Positions 53,577 through 62,607 are shown, numbered from the stretch's first letter. The stretch is DNA of 64,000 nt from Chryseobacterium piscicola (GCF_900156685.1 NZ_FTOJ01000008.1:1-64000), one strand, 5' to 3'. The notes: generated from the letters alone by a model not told the origin. Numbers and translations: made by a program.

Positions 53577-54548
53577 ATGGAATTCTTAGACACCTATCAA
53601 CAGATTGTTGCTGATGCCATTACCAAATATACTTTCAAAGACAAGCCAGCAGAGCTTTACGACCCCATGAATTACATCATTTCTCACGGCGGAAAGCGTC
53701 TTCGCCCAATAATGGTACTCATGGCTTGTGACCTTTTTGGTGGCGATATGAAAGAAGCGATAAAGCCAGCATTGGCAATAGAGTTTTTCCATAATTTTAC
53801 GCTGATTCATGATGATATTATGGATGAAGCGCCTTTAAGAAGAAATAAACCTACCATCCATACCCTTCACGGCATCAATACAGGGATTCTTTCCGGAGAC
53901 GGATTAATGCTTAAAGCCTATAAGTTTTTCGAAGACTTAGAGCCCGAAATTTTTAAAGCATGTGTAAGAATTTTTACGCATACAGGTTTGCTTTTATGCG
54001 AAGGTCAGCAGTACGATATAAATTTTGAAACCAAAGAGGATGTTACTTTTGATGATTACATCAGAATGATTACCTACAAAACAGGTGTTTTGAGTGCTTC
54101 CTCTTTCGAGATTGGGGCAATGATTGCCAAAGCCAATTTCAAAGACGCCAAAGCCATTTTCAACTTTGGAAAACACATCGGAATAGCATTCCAGATTATG
54201 GACGATTATCTTGATGTATTCGGAGACCAGGCTCAGTTTGGTAAAAAGCATGCAGGCGATATTTATGAAAATAAAAAAACCGTTCTCTACCTTCTTGCAA
54301 AAGAACATGCTACCGAAGACGAACTAAAAGAACTGGATTTCTGGTATTCTAAAAAAACCGATAATATCGATAAAGTGTACGGTGTAGAAAAGATTTTCAG
54401 AAGAACGGGTGTCGACGAAAAAGCATTAAGACTCATCGAAAAACACAACGAAATAGGGCAAAGCTACCTTGAAAAAATTGATATAGACGAAGAGAAGAAA
54501 AAACCTTTCGCAGAATTGGCAAATTACCTTTTAAGAAGAGAAAGTTAA
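53577..54548 (+). CDS. polyprenyl (geranylgeranyl/octaprenyl-type) diphosphate synthase
   Basis: A trans-isoprenyl synthase of 323 residues. The first Asp-rich motif is in LIHDDIMDEAPLRRNKPTIH, the second in IAFQIMDDYLDVFGD. HGGKRLRPIMVLM is the isopentenyl-PP binding Lys/Arg region. It extends allylic diphosphates; chain length cannot be read safely. Quinone or undecaprenol-related precursors are likely. The frame opens upstream at 53370 within the PiT gene, but that leader is not protein-like and contains the terminator. Confidence 0.9.
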   Translation: MEFLDTYQQIVADAITKYTFKDKPAELYDPMNYIISHGGKRLRPIMVLMACDLFGGDMKEAIKPALAIEFFHNFTLIHDDIMDEAPLRRNKPTIHTLHGINTGILSGDGLMLKAYKFFEDLEPEIFKACVRIFTHTGLLLCEGQQYDINFETKEDVTFDDYIRMITYKTGVLSASSFEIGAMIAKANFKDAKAIFNFGKHIGIAFQIMDDYLDVFGDQAQFGKKHAGDIYENKKTVLYLLAKEHATEDELKELDFWYSKKTDNIDKVYGVEKIFRRTGVDEKALRLIEKHNEIGQSYLEKIDIDEEKKKPFAELANYLLRRES

Positions 54549-54641
54549 TTTGAAAATTTGATAATGTACCAATTTGAAAATTATCAGCAATTTAATTCTT
54601 ATTTTTAAATTATCAAATTAACTTATTTTCAAATTGTTAAA

Positions 54642-55598
54642 ATGAAATTCCGTACAGAAGTAAACATTGCAGAATCTGAAAACAAGATTGAAGTTGAAGA
54701 TAAAATATTTTCAATAGGATCTTGTTTTGCATCAGAGATGTCAGATTTGTTACAGAAAGGTCAGCTTCAAACGGTTAATAATCCTTTTGGAACAATTTTT
54801 AATCCTTTTTCGATTAATAATTCTGTAAAAAGGCTGCATGATTCAGAATTTTATCATGAAGATGAACTCATAGCGTATCAAGATGAGTTTATATCTCTCG
54901 ATCATCACACCCATTTTGATACAAGGTACGTTCACCAGACTTTGGATAAAATAAATACGAAATTAGTTGAGGGCAACCAATTTCTACAAGAATCTAGGTG
55001 GGTCATTATCACGTACGGTACTTCGTTTATTTACGAATTTGAACCGAAGAAAAAAAAGATTGCCAATTGCCACAAAATCCCGCAAAAATTCTTTCACAAA
55101 AGACTTTTAACAAATCAGGAACTTACAGATTCTATTTATGATACAATTATTAATTTAAAAGACATTTGTCCTGTAAATCTTCAGATTTTGTTCACAATTT
55201 CGCCAGTGCGCCACACCAAAGACGGCATGGCCGAAAATCAATTGAGTAAATCAAAGCTCATTACGGCTGTTCATGATGTGATTTCTCAATTTGAAAACTG
55301 CCATTATCTGCCCGTTTATGAGATTATGATGGATGATTTGCGAGATTATCGATTTTACAAAGACGATTTTATTCATCCCAACTCACAAGCTATTAATTAT
55401 ATTTTTGAGAAATTTGGAGTTGCTTTTTTTTCAAAGGAAACTGAAGATTTTATTAAAGAGAATTTTAAAATTAATAAAGCTCTAGAACATAAGACGGAGG
55501 ACGAAAAAGATCCGAAATATATAGAATTTAAAGAAAAACTACATCAGAGAATTGAAGCTCAAAAACTAAAAGTAAAACATCAGATATTCAAGATTTAA
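54642..55598 (+). CDS. GSCFA-domain protein
   Basis: The defining motif is in IFSIGSCFASEMSDLL (GSCFA near residues 27-31), followed by NNPFGTIFNPFSI and later ITYGTSFIYE, TISPVRHTKDGMAENQLSKS and FIHPNSQAINYIF. This is the full GSCFA family pattern, thought to be an SGNH-hydrolase relative with unknown substrate. The length (318 aa) is normal. The 93-base gap before it has AT-rich inverted words (AATTTGATAAT/ATTATCAAATT) that could form a hairpin. Confidence 0.87.
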   Translation: MKFRTEVNIAESENKIEVEDKIFSIGSCFASEMSDLLQKGQLQTVNNPFGTIFNPFSINNSVKRLHDSEFYHEDELIAYQDEFISLDHHTHFDTRYVHQTLDKINTKLVEGNQFLQESRWVIITYGTSFIYEFEPKKKKIANCHKIPQKFFHKRLLTNQELTDSIYDTIINLKDICPVNLQILFTISPVRHTKDGMAENQLSKSKLITAVHDVISQFENCHYLPVYEIMMDDLRDYRFYKDDFIHPNSQAINYIFEKFGVAFFSKETEDFIKENFKINKALEHKTEDEKDPKYIEFKEKLHQRIEAQKLKVKHQIFKI

Positions 55599-55619
55599 AA
55601 TTCAAAGGTTATTTTTGAA

Positions 55620-56138
55620 ATGAACACGATTGATTTTACCAGAATTGATTATTTGAAACAAGGTAATTCGCAGCAGAAAAAGGCATTTGATGTGGTAAAC
55701 AAATATAAAATCTTTGAAAAACTTCAGAACTATTCGCCGGTTTTAGCAGGTACAATCCCAATAGAAATTGATATTGAAGGAAGTGATTTGGATATCATTT
55801 GTGAGATTCAAGATAATTTTGAGTTTGAGATGTTTTTAAATCAAACATTTCCAGATTGTGATTTAAAAATCCAAACGCTTACAATAAACGAAATCGAATC
55901 AACGATTTGTAATTTAGAATTGGAGGGTTTTCCTATCGAAATATTCGGACAAAATAAGCCAGTAGCTCAACAGAATGCTTATCTGCACATGATGGCAGAA
56001 TACAAAATAATACAGAAAAAAGGAGAAGATTTTAAACAGAAAATAATAGATCTCAAGAAAAAAGGAATCAAAACCGAACCAGCTTTCGGAATGCTTTTGA
56101 ACTTGGAAAATCCTTATCAAGATCTTTTAAATTTTTAA
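55620..56138 (+). CDS. DUF4269 nucleotidyltransferase-like protein
   Basis: A 172-residue protein with LAGTIPIEIDIEGSDLDIIC (about 42-61), in which spaced Asp residues resemble the metal site of nucleotidyltransferases, and NAYLHMMAEYKII near residue 120. This is the DUF4269 pattern. The role is unknown. It lies 21 bases after the GSCFA gene and 6 before TatD, so the three are probably one operon. Confidence 0.75.
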   Translation: MNTIDFTRIDYLKQGNSQQKKAFDVVNKYKIFEKLQNYSPVLAGTIPIEIDIEGSDLDIICEIQDNFEFEMFLNQTFPDCDLKIQTLTINEIESTICNLELEGFPIEIFGQNKPVAQQNAYLHMMAEYKIIQKKGEDFKQKIIDLKKKGIKTEPAFGMLLNLENPYQDLLNF

Positions 56139-56144
56139 AAAACA

Positions 56145-56912
56145 ATGATCGATACACATACTCATTTATACGCAGAAGAATTTGATGATGACAGAAAAGA
56201 AACAATTCAAAGAGCTTTAGACAAAGGAATCACAGAGTTTTACCTTCCAGCCATCGACTCAGAATCACACAAGAAAATGCTTCAGCTAGAAAGCGAATAT
56301 CCTAACCAGATTTTTTCAATGATGGGATTGCATCCTTGTTATGTAAAACCGGAATCTTGGGAAAAAGAATTGGAAATCATAAAAAATTATCTAGATCAAA
56401 GGCATTTCCCAGCCATCGGTGAAATAGGAATTGATTTATACTGGGACAAATCGACTTTGGATATTCAGGTGAAAGCTTTTGAACAACAGATTGATTGGGC
56501 TATTGAAAAAGATTTACCAATTGTGATTCACACGAGAGAAAGCTTTGATGAAACTTTTGAAGTTTTAGAAAGAAAAAAACACCCGAAACTGCGTGGGATT
56601 TTCCATTGTTTTTCTGGCAATCTTGAGCAAGCAAAACAGGCTTTAAATTTAAATTTCATATTAGGAATCGGTGGTGTAGTTACCTTCAAAAATGGGAAAA
56701 TAGATCAGTTTTTAAACGAAATTCCTTTAGATAAAATCGTTCTGGAAACAGATTCTCCATACCTTGCCCCCGTTCCATACAGAGGTAAAAGAAATGAAAG
56801 TTCATATCTTGGCTTGGTTGCCGGTAAACTGGTTAATATTTATGGGGTAGATTTTACTGAAATTGATAGAGTGACGAGTGAGAATGCCAAGAGATTGTTT
56901 AAAAATAATTAA
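56145..56912 (+). CDS. TatD-family metal-dependent hydrolase (DNase)
   Basis: A TIM-barrel metallohydrolase of 255 residues: MIDTHTHLYAEEFDDDR (metal-binding HxH), FSMMGLHPCYV, AIGEIGIDLYWDKS, IVIHTRESFDE, IFHCFSGN and ETDSPYLAPVPYRGKRNE. All metal ligands expected for TatD appear to be present. The family has 3'-5' exonuclease activity on DNA in vitro. Confidence 0.93.
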   Translation: MIDTHTHLYAEEFDDDRKETIQRALDKGITEFYLPAIDSESHKKMLQLESEYPNQIFSMMGLHPCYVKPESWEKELEIIKNYLDQRHFPAIGEIGIDLYWDKSTLDIQVKAFEQQIDWAIEKDLPIVIHTRESFDETFEVLERKKHPKLRGIFHCFSGNLEQAKQALNLNFILGIGGVVTFKNGKIDQFLNEIPLDKIVLETDSPYLAPVPYRGKRNESSYLGLVAGKLVNIYGVDFTEIDRVTSENAKRLFKNN

Positions 56913-57285
56913 CATGAAAGCCAGCTTATCAAAATTTTTATGAGACGCAAAACTTATTTACCTTGCGGATAAATTAAGATTTTTTATTACAAAAAGTAAA
57001 AACAAGATAAAAATAGACATTTTCAGTATAAACATAAGGATTTTCTATTTCCACCAGATTATTTGATGTATGAATCATTTAGTATTAGCTATGAATCTTA
57101 TTATTTTAGCGAAAAAGCTGCTGTAGATTTTTTGTTTAAAACATTTTCTACAACTCTTACATTTAAAATGATAACTGAAAGAATCATGAGATGTGCGAAA
57201 TCTACCTTCCGGAGTTTACATTATAGATATTAAAACTTCCAAAGTAAATTCAAGTCAAAAATTTATTAAAAAATAACAAAAAAAT
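56913..57285. other. intergenic region holding a gene remnant
   Basis: About 370 bases between TatD and a terminator. A short ATG frame right after TatD stops after nine codons. A coding-like frame lies at 57027-57233 (listed separately). Nothing else is recognised. Confidence 0.4.
57027..57233 (+). pseudogene. remnant of a class I SAM-dependent methyltransferase gene
   Basis: This frame encodes KHKDFLFPPDYLMYESFSIS followed by YESYYFSEKAAVDFL, matching the start of methyltransferases in which [FP]PP.YL.YE.F is followed by the G.GxG SAM motif. After about 40 codons the match fades, and IMRCAKS stands where a DxGCG-type SAM motif is expected. There is no start codon and the C-terminal part is absent, so the gene is dead. 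Confidence 0.45.
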
Positions 57286-57307
57286 AAGCCTTCCCATCGG
57301 AAGGCTT
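57286..57307. terminator. bidirectional terminator
   Basis: AAGCCTTCC (57286-57294) and GGAAGGCTT (57299-57307) form a 9-base stem with loop CATC, with A-rich DNA before and T-rich DNA after. On the minus strand it ends the helicase gene at 57314. Confidence 0.88.
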
Positions 57308-57313
57308 TATTAT

Positions 57314-58582
57314 TTATTTTTTTCTAGAAAAATTGCTCTTATTTTTCGGCTTTTTAGTGTGATCCGATTTTTGTTGCTGACCACCACCTGCAGGTTTTGG
57401 TCTTGGTGTAAATGGTTTGTTGTTAGAATCTCTCTTTTCAACCACCAGATTATCTGTGTGGAAAGGATGATCTTTCACAACAGGAATTTTCATTCCAATC
57501 AATTTTTCTGTATCCTTTAAATTGAGCAAATCTAAACCATCAACGAAAGAAATAGAGCTTCCTTCGGCTCCGGCACGACCTGTTCTTCCGATTCTGTGAA
57601 CGTAAGTTTCTGCAACATCAGAAAGTTCAAAATTGATTACATATTTCAGTTCATCAATATCAATACCTCTTGCTGCAATATCTGTTGCCACCAAAACACG
57701 AGTTTTTCCTGTCTTAAAATTACTTAAAGCATTTTGTCTCGCATTTTGTGATTTATTGCCGTGAATTGCTTCTGCAGTAATGTTTGCAGACTGTAATTTT
57801 CTCGAAATTTTATCCGCTCCGTGTTTAGTTCTGGAAAATACTAAAACAGATTCTTTGATGTTGTTCTGAAGAATATGAGAAAGTAAATCTAGTTTTTTAT
57901 CTTTATCTACAAAATAAACAGATTGCTTAATGGTTTCGGCAGTGGAAGAAATAGGTGTTACAGAAACCTTTATTGGTGTATTCAGAATAGAATCTGCCAG
58001 TTTCTGAATTTCTGTAGGCATGGTTGCAGAGAAAAATAATGTCTGTCTTCTTTGAGGTAAAAGTTTAATGATTCTTTTCACATCGTGTACAAAACCCATG
58101 TCCAGCATTCTGTCGGCTTCATCCAAAACGAAGATTTCAAGATTTTTAAGAGAAATAATTCCCTGTGCGATAAAATCTAATAATCTCCCCGGTGTAGCTA
58201 CTAAGATGTCTACCCCTTTTCTCAAGGCATTTTCTTGGCTTCCTTGTTTTACACCGCCAAAAATCACCAATTTCTTTAATGGTAAATTTCTTCCGTATGC
58301 ATTGAAGCTTTCCTCAATCTGAATAGCGAGTTCTCTTGTTGGTGTAAGGATTAGTGCTTTTATGTGATTGCTTTTAGGGCCTTTTCTTTCTGTAAGATTT
58401 TGTAGAATAGGGATGGCAAAAGCTGCTGTTTTTCCTGTCCCCGTCTGTGCGGTACCTAGAACGTCTCTGTGTTCTAAAATTGAAGGAATTGCTTGTTCCT
58501 GGATGGGTGTTGGTTTTTCGTACCCTTCATTTTGAAGCGCATCCAAGATGGGCTTAATGAGTTTTAAGTCTGTGAATAACAA
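57314..58582 (-). CDS. rhlE: DEAD-box RNA helicase, RhlE-like
   Basis: All helicase motifs are present: TPIQEQAIPSIL (Q motif), GTAQTGTGKTAAF (I), PTRELAIQIE (Ia), VLDEADRMLDMGF (II), FSATMP (III), ATDIAARGIDIDEL (V) and HRIGRTGRAG (VI). The tail of about 50 residues is basic and Lys/Pro/Gly-rich, as in RhlE. At 422 residues it lacks the DbpA domain of the other helicase at 49706. It follows a long leader (over 100 bases if the box at 58720 is used) that contains an 18-base palindrome. Confidence 0.92.
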   Translation of the reverse strand: MLFTDLKLIKPILDALQNEGYEKPTPIQEQAIPSILEHRDVLGTAQTGTGKTAAFAIPILQNLTERKGPKSNHIKALILTPTRELAIQIEESFNAYGRNLPLKKLVIFGGVKQGSQENALRKGVDILVATPGRLLDFIAQGIISLKNLEIFVLDEADRMLDMGFVHDVKRIIKLLPQRRQTLFFSATMPTEIQKLADSILNTPIKVSVTPISSTAETIKQSVYFVDKDKKLDLLSHILQNNIKESVLVFSRTKHGADKISRKLQSANITAEAIHGNKSQNARQNALSNFKTGKTRVLVATDIAARGIDIDELKYVINFELSDVAETYVHRIGRTGRAGAEGSSISFVDGLDLLNLKDTEKLIGMKIPVVKDHPFHTDNLVVEKRDSNNKPFTPRPKPAGGGQQQKSDHTKKPKNKSNFSRKK

Positions 58583-58635
58583 AATATTTATTGCGTATTA
58601 AAATAATGCGGTCGAAGCAGTATACTTCATCATTT

Positions 58636-58653
58636 TTTAGCAGATCTGCTAAA
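58636..58653. repeat. 18-base perfect palindrome in the rhlE leader
   Basis: TTTAGCAGATCTGCTAAA is fully self-complementary. It lies 54 bases before the rhlE start and would be inside the transcript if the box at 58720 is the promoter. It could be an operator or, with no loop, a weak RNA hairpin or dimer site. Confidence 0.7.
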
Positions 58654-58719
58654 GTTTTTTAACAGAGTTTTTAAGTAAAATTATTTACTATTTGGCTGAG
58701 AATGCCGCGAAATATACTG

Positions 58720-58727
58720 CAAAGATA
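58720..58727 (-). promoter_or_regulatory. minus-strand -7 box (TATCTTTG) of rhlE
   Basis: TATCTTTG on the minus strand, giving a leader of about 130 bases. No clear -33 element is seen. Confidence 0.4.
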
Positions 58728-58748
58728 AGTTAAATTATTTTAAACTCA

Positions 58749-59237
58749 CTAATCCACTTTTTTCCAGTCTTGATTGGTTCTCAGATCCTCAAAAAATTTG
58801 TAAACTTCTACCAATTTCGGGCTTCCGTTTTTACCATAATCTTCCACTTCTTTTGATGATCCGTCAGCAAATTTTATTCTTACATAAGAAGTCGCCATAT
58901 CGGTGATGTTTCTGCGGCCGTATTTGTCGTTCATTGTTTTAATATCTAAACCATCAATCAATGCAATGAGTTTTTTGTAGTCTTTTTCTTTGATGTTTCC
59001 TCTAAAAGTTCCTTCTCTTGGCTTATTAAAATCGCTTTTATTAAATCCTTTAGAAAAATTAAAGTGCTCAGCTTCAAAAACAGCAGTTTTGTCTGGATGG
59101 ATTGTGATTTTAAAAATAGGACAAGATCCAAAACAAGCTCCTGCTTCGTATTCTATGGTTGAATATTTTGATTCCATTTTCTGGGTCTGGCAACAGAATA
59201 AAACTACGATTGCAATAAGGCTAAATAAATATTTCAT
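58749..59237 (-). CDS. DUF6438-like lipoprotein
   Basis: The N-terminus MKYLFSLIAIVVLFCCQTQ is a lipoprotein signal with a Cys pair at its end. IEYEAGACFGSCPIFKITIH is the DUF6438 signature, with two conserved Cys that may form a disulfide. The rest is mixed alpha/beta, 162 residues in all. The function is not known. It probably sits in the periplasm or at the outer membrane. Confidence 0.75.
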   Translation of the reverse strand: MKYLFSLIAIVVLFCCQTQKMESKYSTIEYEAGACFGSCPIFKITIHPDKTAVFEAEHFNFSKGFNKSDFNKPREGTFRGNIKEKDYKKLIALIDGLDIKTMNDKYGRRNITDMATSYVRIKFADGSSKEVEDYGKNGSPKLVEVYKFFEDLRTNQDWKKVD

Positions 59238-59277
59238 TGTTTTAATTTGAATCTATTCTCTCAATAAGTATTCCAAT

Positions 59278-59310
59278 AAACAAGAGAAACCATGTGAGTT
59301 TCTCTTGTTT
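59278..59310. terminator. terminator hairpin between DUF6438 and the beta-barrel gene
   Basis: AAACAAGAGAAAC (59278-59290) pairs with GTTTCTCTTGTTT (59298-59310). It follows the minus-strand beta-barrel gene by 2 bases and should end its transcript. Confidence 0.85.
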
Positions 59311-59312
59311 TT

Positions 59313-59948
59313 TTAGTTAAATCTGTAACCCACACCAGCCTGTAAAAAACCGACTTTTGTAGGCAGGCCTCCTTTCTGTATCTCTATAAAATTGAAATTG
59401 TATTTAGCGTCTACAAAAAACCTATTGCTGATTTGGTATTGTGCACCGAGGAAAGGGAAGAGGTTTAGACTCTTGATTCCTTCATAATTTCTGGATGTCT
59501 CTCTGTTGACTTCCATTTGGGTTTTTACTTTTTCAGAAACATTGAAGGCTGCATTCATGCCCACAGAAGCAGAAAGATCAGGTATAAAATAATACTTTAC
59601 AGAAACCGGAATTTGAATTTGTGTCAATTGATAATCAAACTGAATACTGCTGATCTGCACATCGCTGTTATTAATCTGCATCAACGGGAAATCCTGCTTT
59701 CCGCCTAGCTGGGTGTACAAAACCTCAGCTTGGATACCCACTTTTGAAGAAACGGGTTGCTCACCTACCAAACCAACGTAGAAATAAGATTTTGAATCGA
59801 GTTTGTCATCAAAAAACTTCATCGTCGACAGATTGTAACCAGCTTTTACACCAAATTTAAATTGGGAATCCGAACCTGAGTCTACAGTTTGAGCACTCAT
59901 AAATCCCGAAATTGTGACCGAAAGGGTCAAAAAAAAATTCTTTGTCAT
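59313..59948 (-). CDS. outer-membrane beta-barrel (porin family) protein
   Basis: A signal peptide ends in FMSAQ (about residue 20). Beta strands typical of OMP_b-brl_2 follow: FKFGVKAGYNLSTM, SYFYVGLVGEQ, VGIQAEVLYTQLGGKQ, IPVSVKYYFIPDLSASVGMN, and a C-terminal VGFLQAGVGYRFN ending close to an aromatic residue. At 211 residues it should form an eight-stranded barrel. The role is unknown. Confidence 0.82.
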   Translation of the reverse strand: MTKNFFLTLSVTISGFMSAQTVDSGSDSQFKFGVKAGYNLSTMKFFDDKLDSKSYFYVGLVGEQPVSSKVGIQAEVLYTQLGGKQDFPLMQINNSDVQISSIQFDYQLTQIQIPVSVKYYFIPDLSASVGMNAAFNVSEKVKTQMEVNRETSRNYEGIKSLNLFPFLGAQYQISNRFFVDAKYNFNFIEIQKGGLPTKVGFLQAGVGYRFN

Positions 59949-59990
59949 TTTTTTAGTTTAATTTTAAATGTAACGCAGAATTTATAAAGA

Positions 59991-60022
59991 AATTGTGCTG
60001 CAAAAAGTTTCGCAGCACAATT
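59991..60022. terminator. terminator hairpin after obg
   Basis: AATTGTGCTGC (59991-60001) pairs with GCAGCACAATT (60012-60022), 8 bases beyond the obg stop on the minus strand and followed there by a T-rich stretch. Confidence 0.8.
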
Positions 60023-60030
60023 AATATTTT

Positions 60031-61014
60031 TTATCCGTGAAGTTGTTTCCAGATGGCGTCTTTCAGTTCCATCAAACCTTCGCCGGTAACTCCTGAGAAG
60101 AATAGGGGTTTTTTGTTTTCAGGGAATTCTGCAGCAATCTCTTTTTTCAATTCATCATCCAAAAGATCGGCTTTAGAGATAGAAATAATGAAATCTTTAT
60201 CTAAAAGTTCAGGATTGTATTCTTTCAATTCATTTTCAAGAATTTTAAACTCCTGAAAGTGCTGTTCAGAATCTGCAGGAATTAGAAATAATAAGATTGA
60301 ATTTCTTTCAATATGTCTCAAGAAACGGTGTCCTAAACCTTTACCTTCCGCGGCGCCTTCAATAATTCCGGGAATATCTGCCATTACAAAAGATTTGTAA
60401 TTTCTGTATTCTACGATTCCTAAATTGGGCGTTAATGTGGTAAATGCATAGTTGGCAATTTTAGGTTTAGCAGCCGAAACTGAAGCCAAGAGAGTAGATT
60501 TTCCGGCATTTGGGAAACCTACTAAGCCAACATCAGCCAAGATTTTAAGCTCGAAAACAATATATCCTTCCTGACCTTCCATTCCGGGTTGCGCAAAACG
60601 AGGGGTTTGGTTGGTAGATGACTTGAAAAATTCATTTCCTCTACCGCCTTTACCACCTTCCATTAAGATGATTTCTTGCCCGTCTTCTAGGATTTCTCCT
60701 ACAATTTCTCCTTCTTCATTCTTAGCAATTGTACCAATTGGAACGTTGATGTAAACGTCTTCTCCAAAAGCACCCGTTAATTGGTTTTTTGCTCCGTTTT
60801 GACCTCTTTCGGCTTTTACGTGACGGGTATAACGAAGCGGAAGTAAAGTCCATTCGTGGGCATTTCCTTTCATAATCACGTGACCGCCTCGACCTCCGTC
60901 TCCACCATCAGGACCACCTTTAGGGATATATTTTTCACGGCGAAGATGGGCAGATCCTCCACCACCATGACCACTTTTACAATGGATCTTTACGTAATCT
61001 ACAAAATTTGACAT
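60031..61014 (-). CDS. obgE: Obg/CgtA GTPase
   Basis: The Gly-rich Obg fold is at the N-terminus ([32 protein letters not shown]). A G domain follows: GFPNAGKST (G1), DIPGIIEGA (G3) and SKAD (G4). At 327 residues it lacks the extra C-terminal domain of some Obg proteins. It is an essential ribosome-associated GTPase. It lies 79 bases after adk on the same strand, separated by AT-rich short repeats. Confidence 0.96.
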   Translation of the reverse strand: MSNFVDYVKIHCKSGHGGGGSAHLRREKYIPKGGPDGGDGGRGGHVIMKGNAHEWTLLPLRYTRHVKAERGQNGAKNQLTGAFGEDVYINVPIGTIAKNEEGEIVGEILEDGQEIILMEGGKGGRGNEFFKSSTNQTPRFAQPGMEGQEGYIVFELKILADVGLVGFPNAGKSTLLASVSAAKPKIANYAFTTLTPNLGIVEYRNYKSFVMADIPGIIEGAAEGKGLGHRFLRHIERNSILLFLIPADSEQHFQEFKILENELKEYNPELLDKDFIISISKADLLDDELKKEIAAEFPENKKPLFFSGVTGEGLMELKDAIWKQLHG

Positions 61015-61016
61015 AA

Positions 61017-61090
61017 TTCTTTTAGTTGTTAGTTTTCAGTTGTCGGTTGTTGGTTAATGGTATTGTACTTTTCTATCAACCATCAACCAT
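61017..61090. repeat. short tandem-like repeat words between adk and obg
   Basis: The spacer is made of related words (AGTTGTTAGTTTTCAGTTG, GGTTGTTGGTTAATGG, then ATCAACCATCAACCATTAAC). The two halves are partly inverted (GGTTAATGG-type and CCATTAACT-type), so the RNA can form a hairpin. Such variable spacers are common in this group of genomes. Confidence 0.5.
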
Positions 61091-61093
61091 TAA

Positions 61094-61675
61094 CTATAAA
61101 CTAATTTTTTCTACTTCAGCAAAAAGCTTTTCCGAAATCTCATTGATTTCTCCTACACCGTTGATCTCAACGTACTTACCTTGCTGCTTATATAATTCTG
61201 CAACTTCTGCAGTTTTTGTGTAATATTCTTTGATTCTGTTTTCGATGATTTCTACATTGCTATCATCAGATCTTCCACTTATTTCTCCTCTTTTTAGCAA
61301 TCTTTCTACCAAAATAGAATCCTCAACGATTAATGAGAGACAAATATCAATGCTGTCATTAAGTTCTTTCTTTACAATTACTTCTAAAGCTTCTGTCTGC
61401 ACTGCGGTTCTAGGATAACCGTCGAAGATAAATCCTGCAGTATCGCTTGGTTTTCTGATCTCCTCAATCAGCATATCTGTTGTTACCTGATCCGGAACCA
61501 ATTCTCCTTTATCGATGTACGATTTAGCCAATTTTCCCAGTTCGGTATCATTTTTCATATTGTATCTGAAAAGGTCACCTGTTGAGATTTGCTTTAAATT
61601 AAATTTTTCGATCAGATTTTGAGCTTGAGTTCCTTTTCCACTTCCTGGAGGACCGAACAAAACAATGTTTATCAT
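61094..61675 (-). CDS. adk: adenylate kinase
   Basis: NIVLFGPPGSGKGTQAQNL (P-loop), ISTGDLFRYNM, GFIFDGYPRTAVQTEAL and RSDDSNVEIIENRI are all standard. The LID is the short form (193 aa), usual in Bacteroidetes. It catalyses ATP + AMP to 2 ADP in the cytoplasm. It is followed by obg. Confidence 0.97.
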   Translation of the reverse strand: MINIVLFGPPGSGKGTQAQNLIEKFNLKQISTGDLFRYNMKNDTELGKLAKSYIDKGELVPDQVTTDMLIEEIRKPSDTAGFIFDGYPRTAVQTEALEVIVKKELNDSIDICLSLIVEDSILVERLLKRGEISGRSDDSNVEIIENRIKEYYTKTAEVAELYKQQGKYVEINGVGEINEISEKLFAEVEKISL

Positions 61676-61683
61676 AATTGTTT

Positions 61684-61802
61684 TTCTGCTTTAGGTTTTA
61701 GGCAATATGCTTTAAGCCTTTAGCTTTTTTAGTTAATATTTACTTTTTATTTAGATATATTTTAAAAGCTAATAGCCAAAAGCTAAAAGCTTGTAGCAAT
61801 CG
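61684..61802. repeat. AT-rich inverted repeat spacer between hpt and adk
   Basis: TTTAGCTTTT-type words in the first half are mirrored by AAAAGCTAAA-type words in the second (around 61780-61795), giving a hairpin with a long loop. It resembles the variable short-word spacer at 61017-61090. Confidence 0.45.
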
Positions 61803-62357
61803 TTAATGGTTGATGGTTCCTTCTTCCAATTGGTATAAATTCGGAAGGTTTCTTCCCAACTCATCATAGTCTAGGCCGTAACCCAAAACAAATTTGTTTG
61901 GAATTTCTTTTCCTATATAATCCAATTTAAAATCTTTCTTATAAACTTCGGGTTTTAATAGGAATGATGCAATTTTTACCGACTTTGGACGCTGCGTTTC
62001 ATTGAAATATTTAAATAAACTTTCAACTGTATTTCCAGTATCCACAATATCTTCTACCAAGATAATGTGACGGTCTTTTACGTCTTTCGTAAGTTCCATT
62101 TTCTGGTAAACAATCCCGGTAGATTCTGTTCCTGCGTAAGAACTCATTTGGATAAATGCGATTTCGCAAGGTCCCGGATAATGTTTTAAAAGGTCTGAAA
62201 AAAACATGATTACTCCGTTTAAAACACCAATGAAAACAGGAACTTCGTCCTTGTAATCTTCATAAATTTTCAGAGCTGTAGCTTTTACGATCTCCTGAAT
62301 TTCGGCATCCTCTAAATAAGGAACAAAAGTTTTGTCGTGAACTTGTATACTTTCCAT
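61803..62357 (-). CDS. hpt: hypoxanthine phosphoribosyltransferase
   Basis: A type I PRTase of 184 residues: VFIGVLNGVIMFFSDLL, the PRPP motif HIILVEDIVDTGNTVESL (acidic pair ED) and FVLGYGLDYDELGRNLP. It salvages hypoxanthine or guanine with PRPP. The frame opens at 62441, but the -7 box at 62376-62383 lies inside that extension; ATG 62357 (MESIQVHDKTF) is the likely start. Confidence 0.93.
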   Translation of the reverse strand: MESIQVHDKTFVPYLEDAEIQEIVKATALKIYEDYKDEVPVFIGVLNGVIMFFSDLLKHYPGPCEIAFIQMSSYAGTESTGIVYQKMELTKDVKDRHIILVEDIVDTGNTVESLFKYFNETQRPKSVKIASFLLKPEVYKKDFKLDYIGKEIPNKFVLGYGLDYDELGRNLPNLYQLEEGTINH

Positions 62358-62375
62358 AAAATTTTTAGTAGTCGG

Positions 62376-62383
62376 CAAAGTTA
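62376..62383 (-). promoter_or_regulatory. minus-strand -7 box (TAACTTTG) of hpt
   Basis: TAACTTTG on the minus strand, 18 bases before ATG 62357. It fixes the start by excluding the longer frame. The -33 element is weak. Confidence 0.5.
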
Positions 62384-62464
62384 CGGAATTTTGATGAAAG
62401 TTTTTTGTGAGGTCGCTCAGGTTTATAAAAACTTGTTTCACAAAAGAAATTGATGAAAATATTT

Positions 62465-62532
62465 ACCCATCAAAAATTCCCCTCCAATCGAGGGATGGCG
62501 AAAATTTCAAAGAAATTTTTGACGGGGTGGTT
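62465..62532. repeat. dispersed palindromic (REP-like) element
   Basis: Nested inverted repeats: an outer ACCcaTCAAAAATT and AATTTTTGAcggGGTGGT pair, and an inner CCCTCC-AATC-GAGGG hairpin. Elements of this look recur in Chryseobacterium and related genomes, as far as I recall. It lies between hpt and the Imm35-like gene. Confidence 0.6.
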
Positions 62533-62607
62533 TCCACAGTATGAATTTTTTGTCAATTTATAGCAAGTTGTGAGTTTTGATAAAGTAAGAAATATCAATA
62601 ATGTTTG

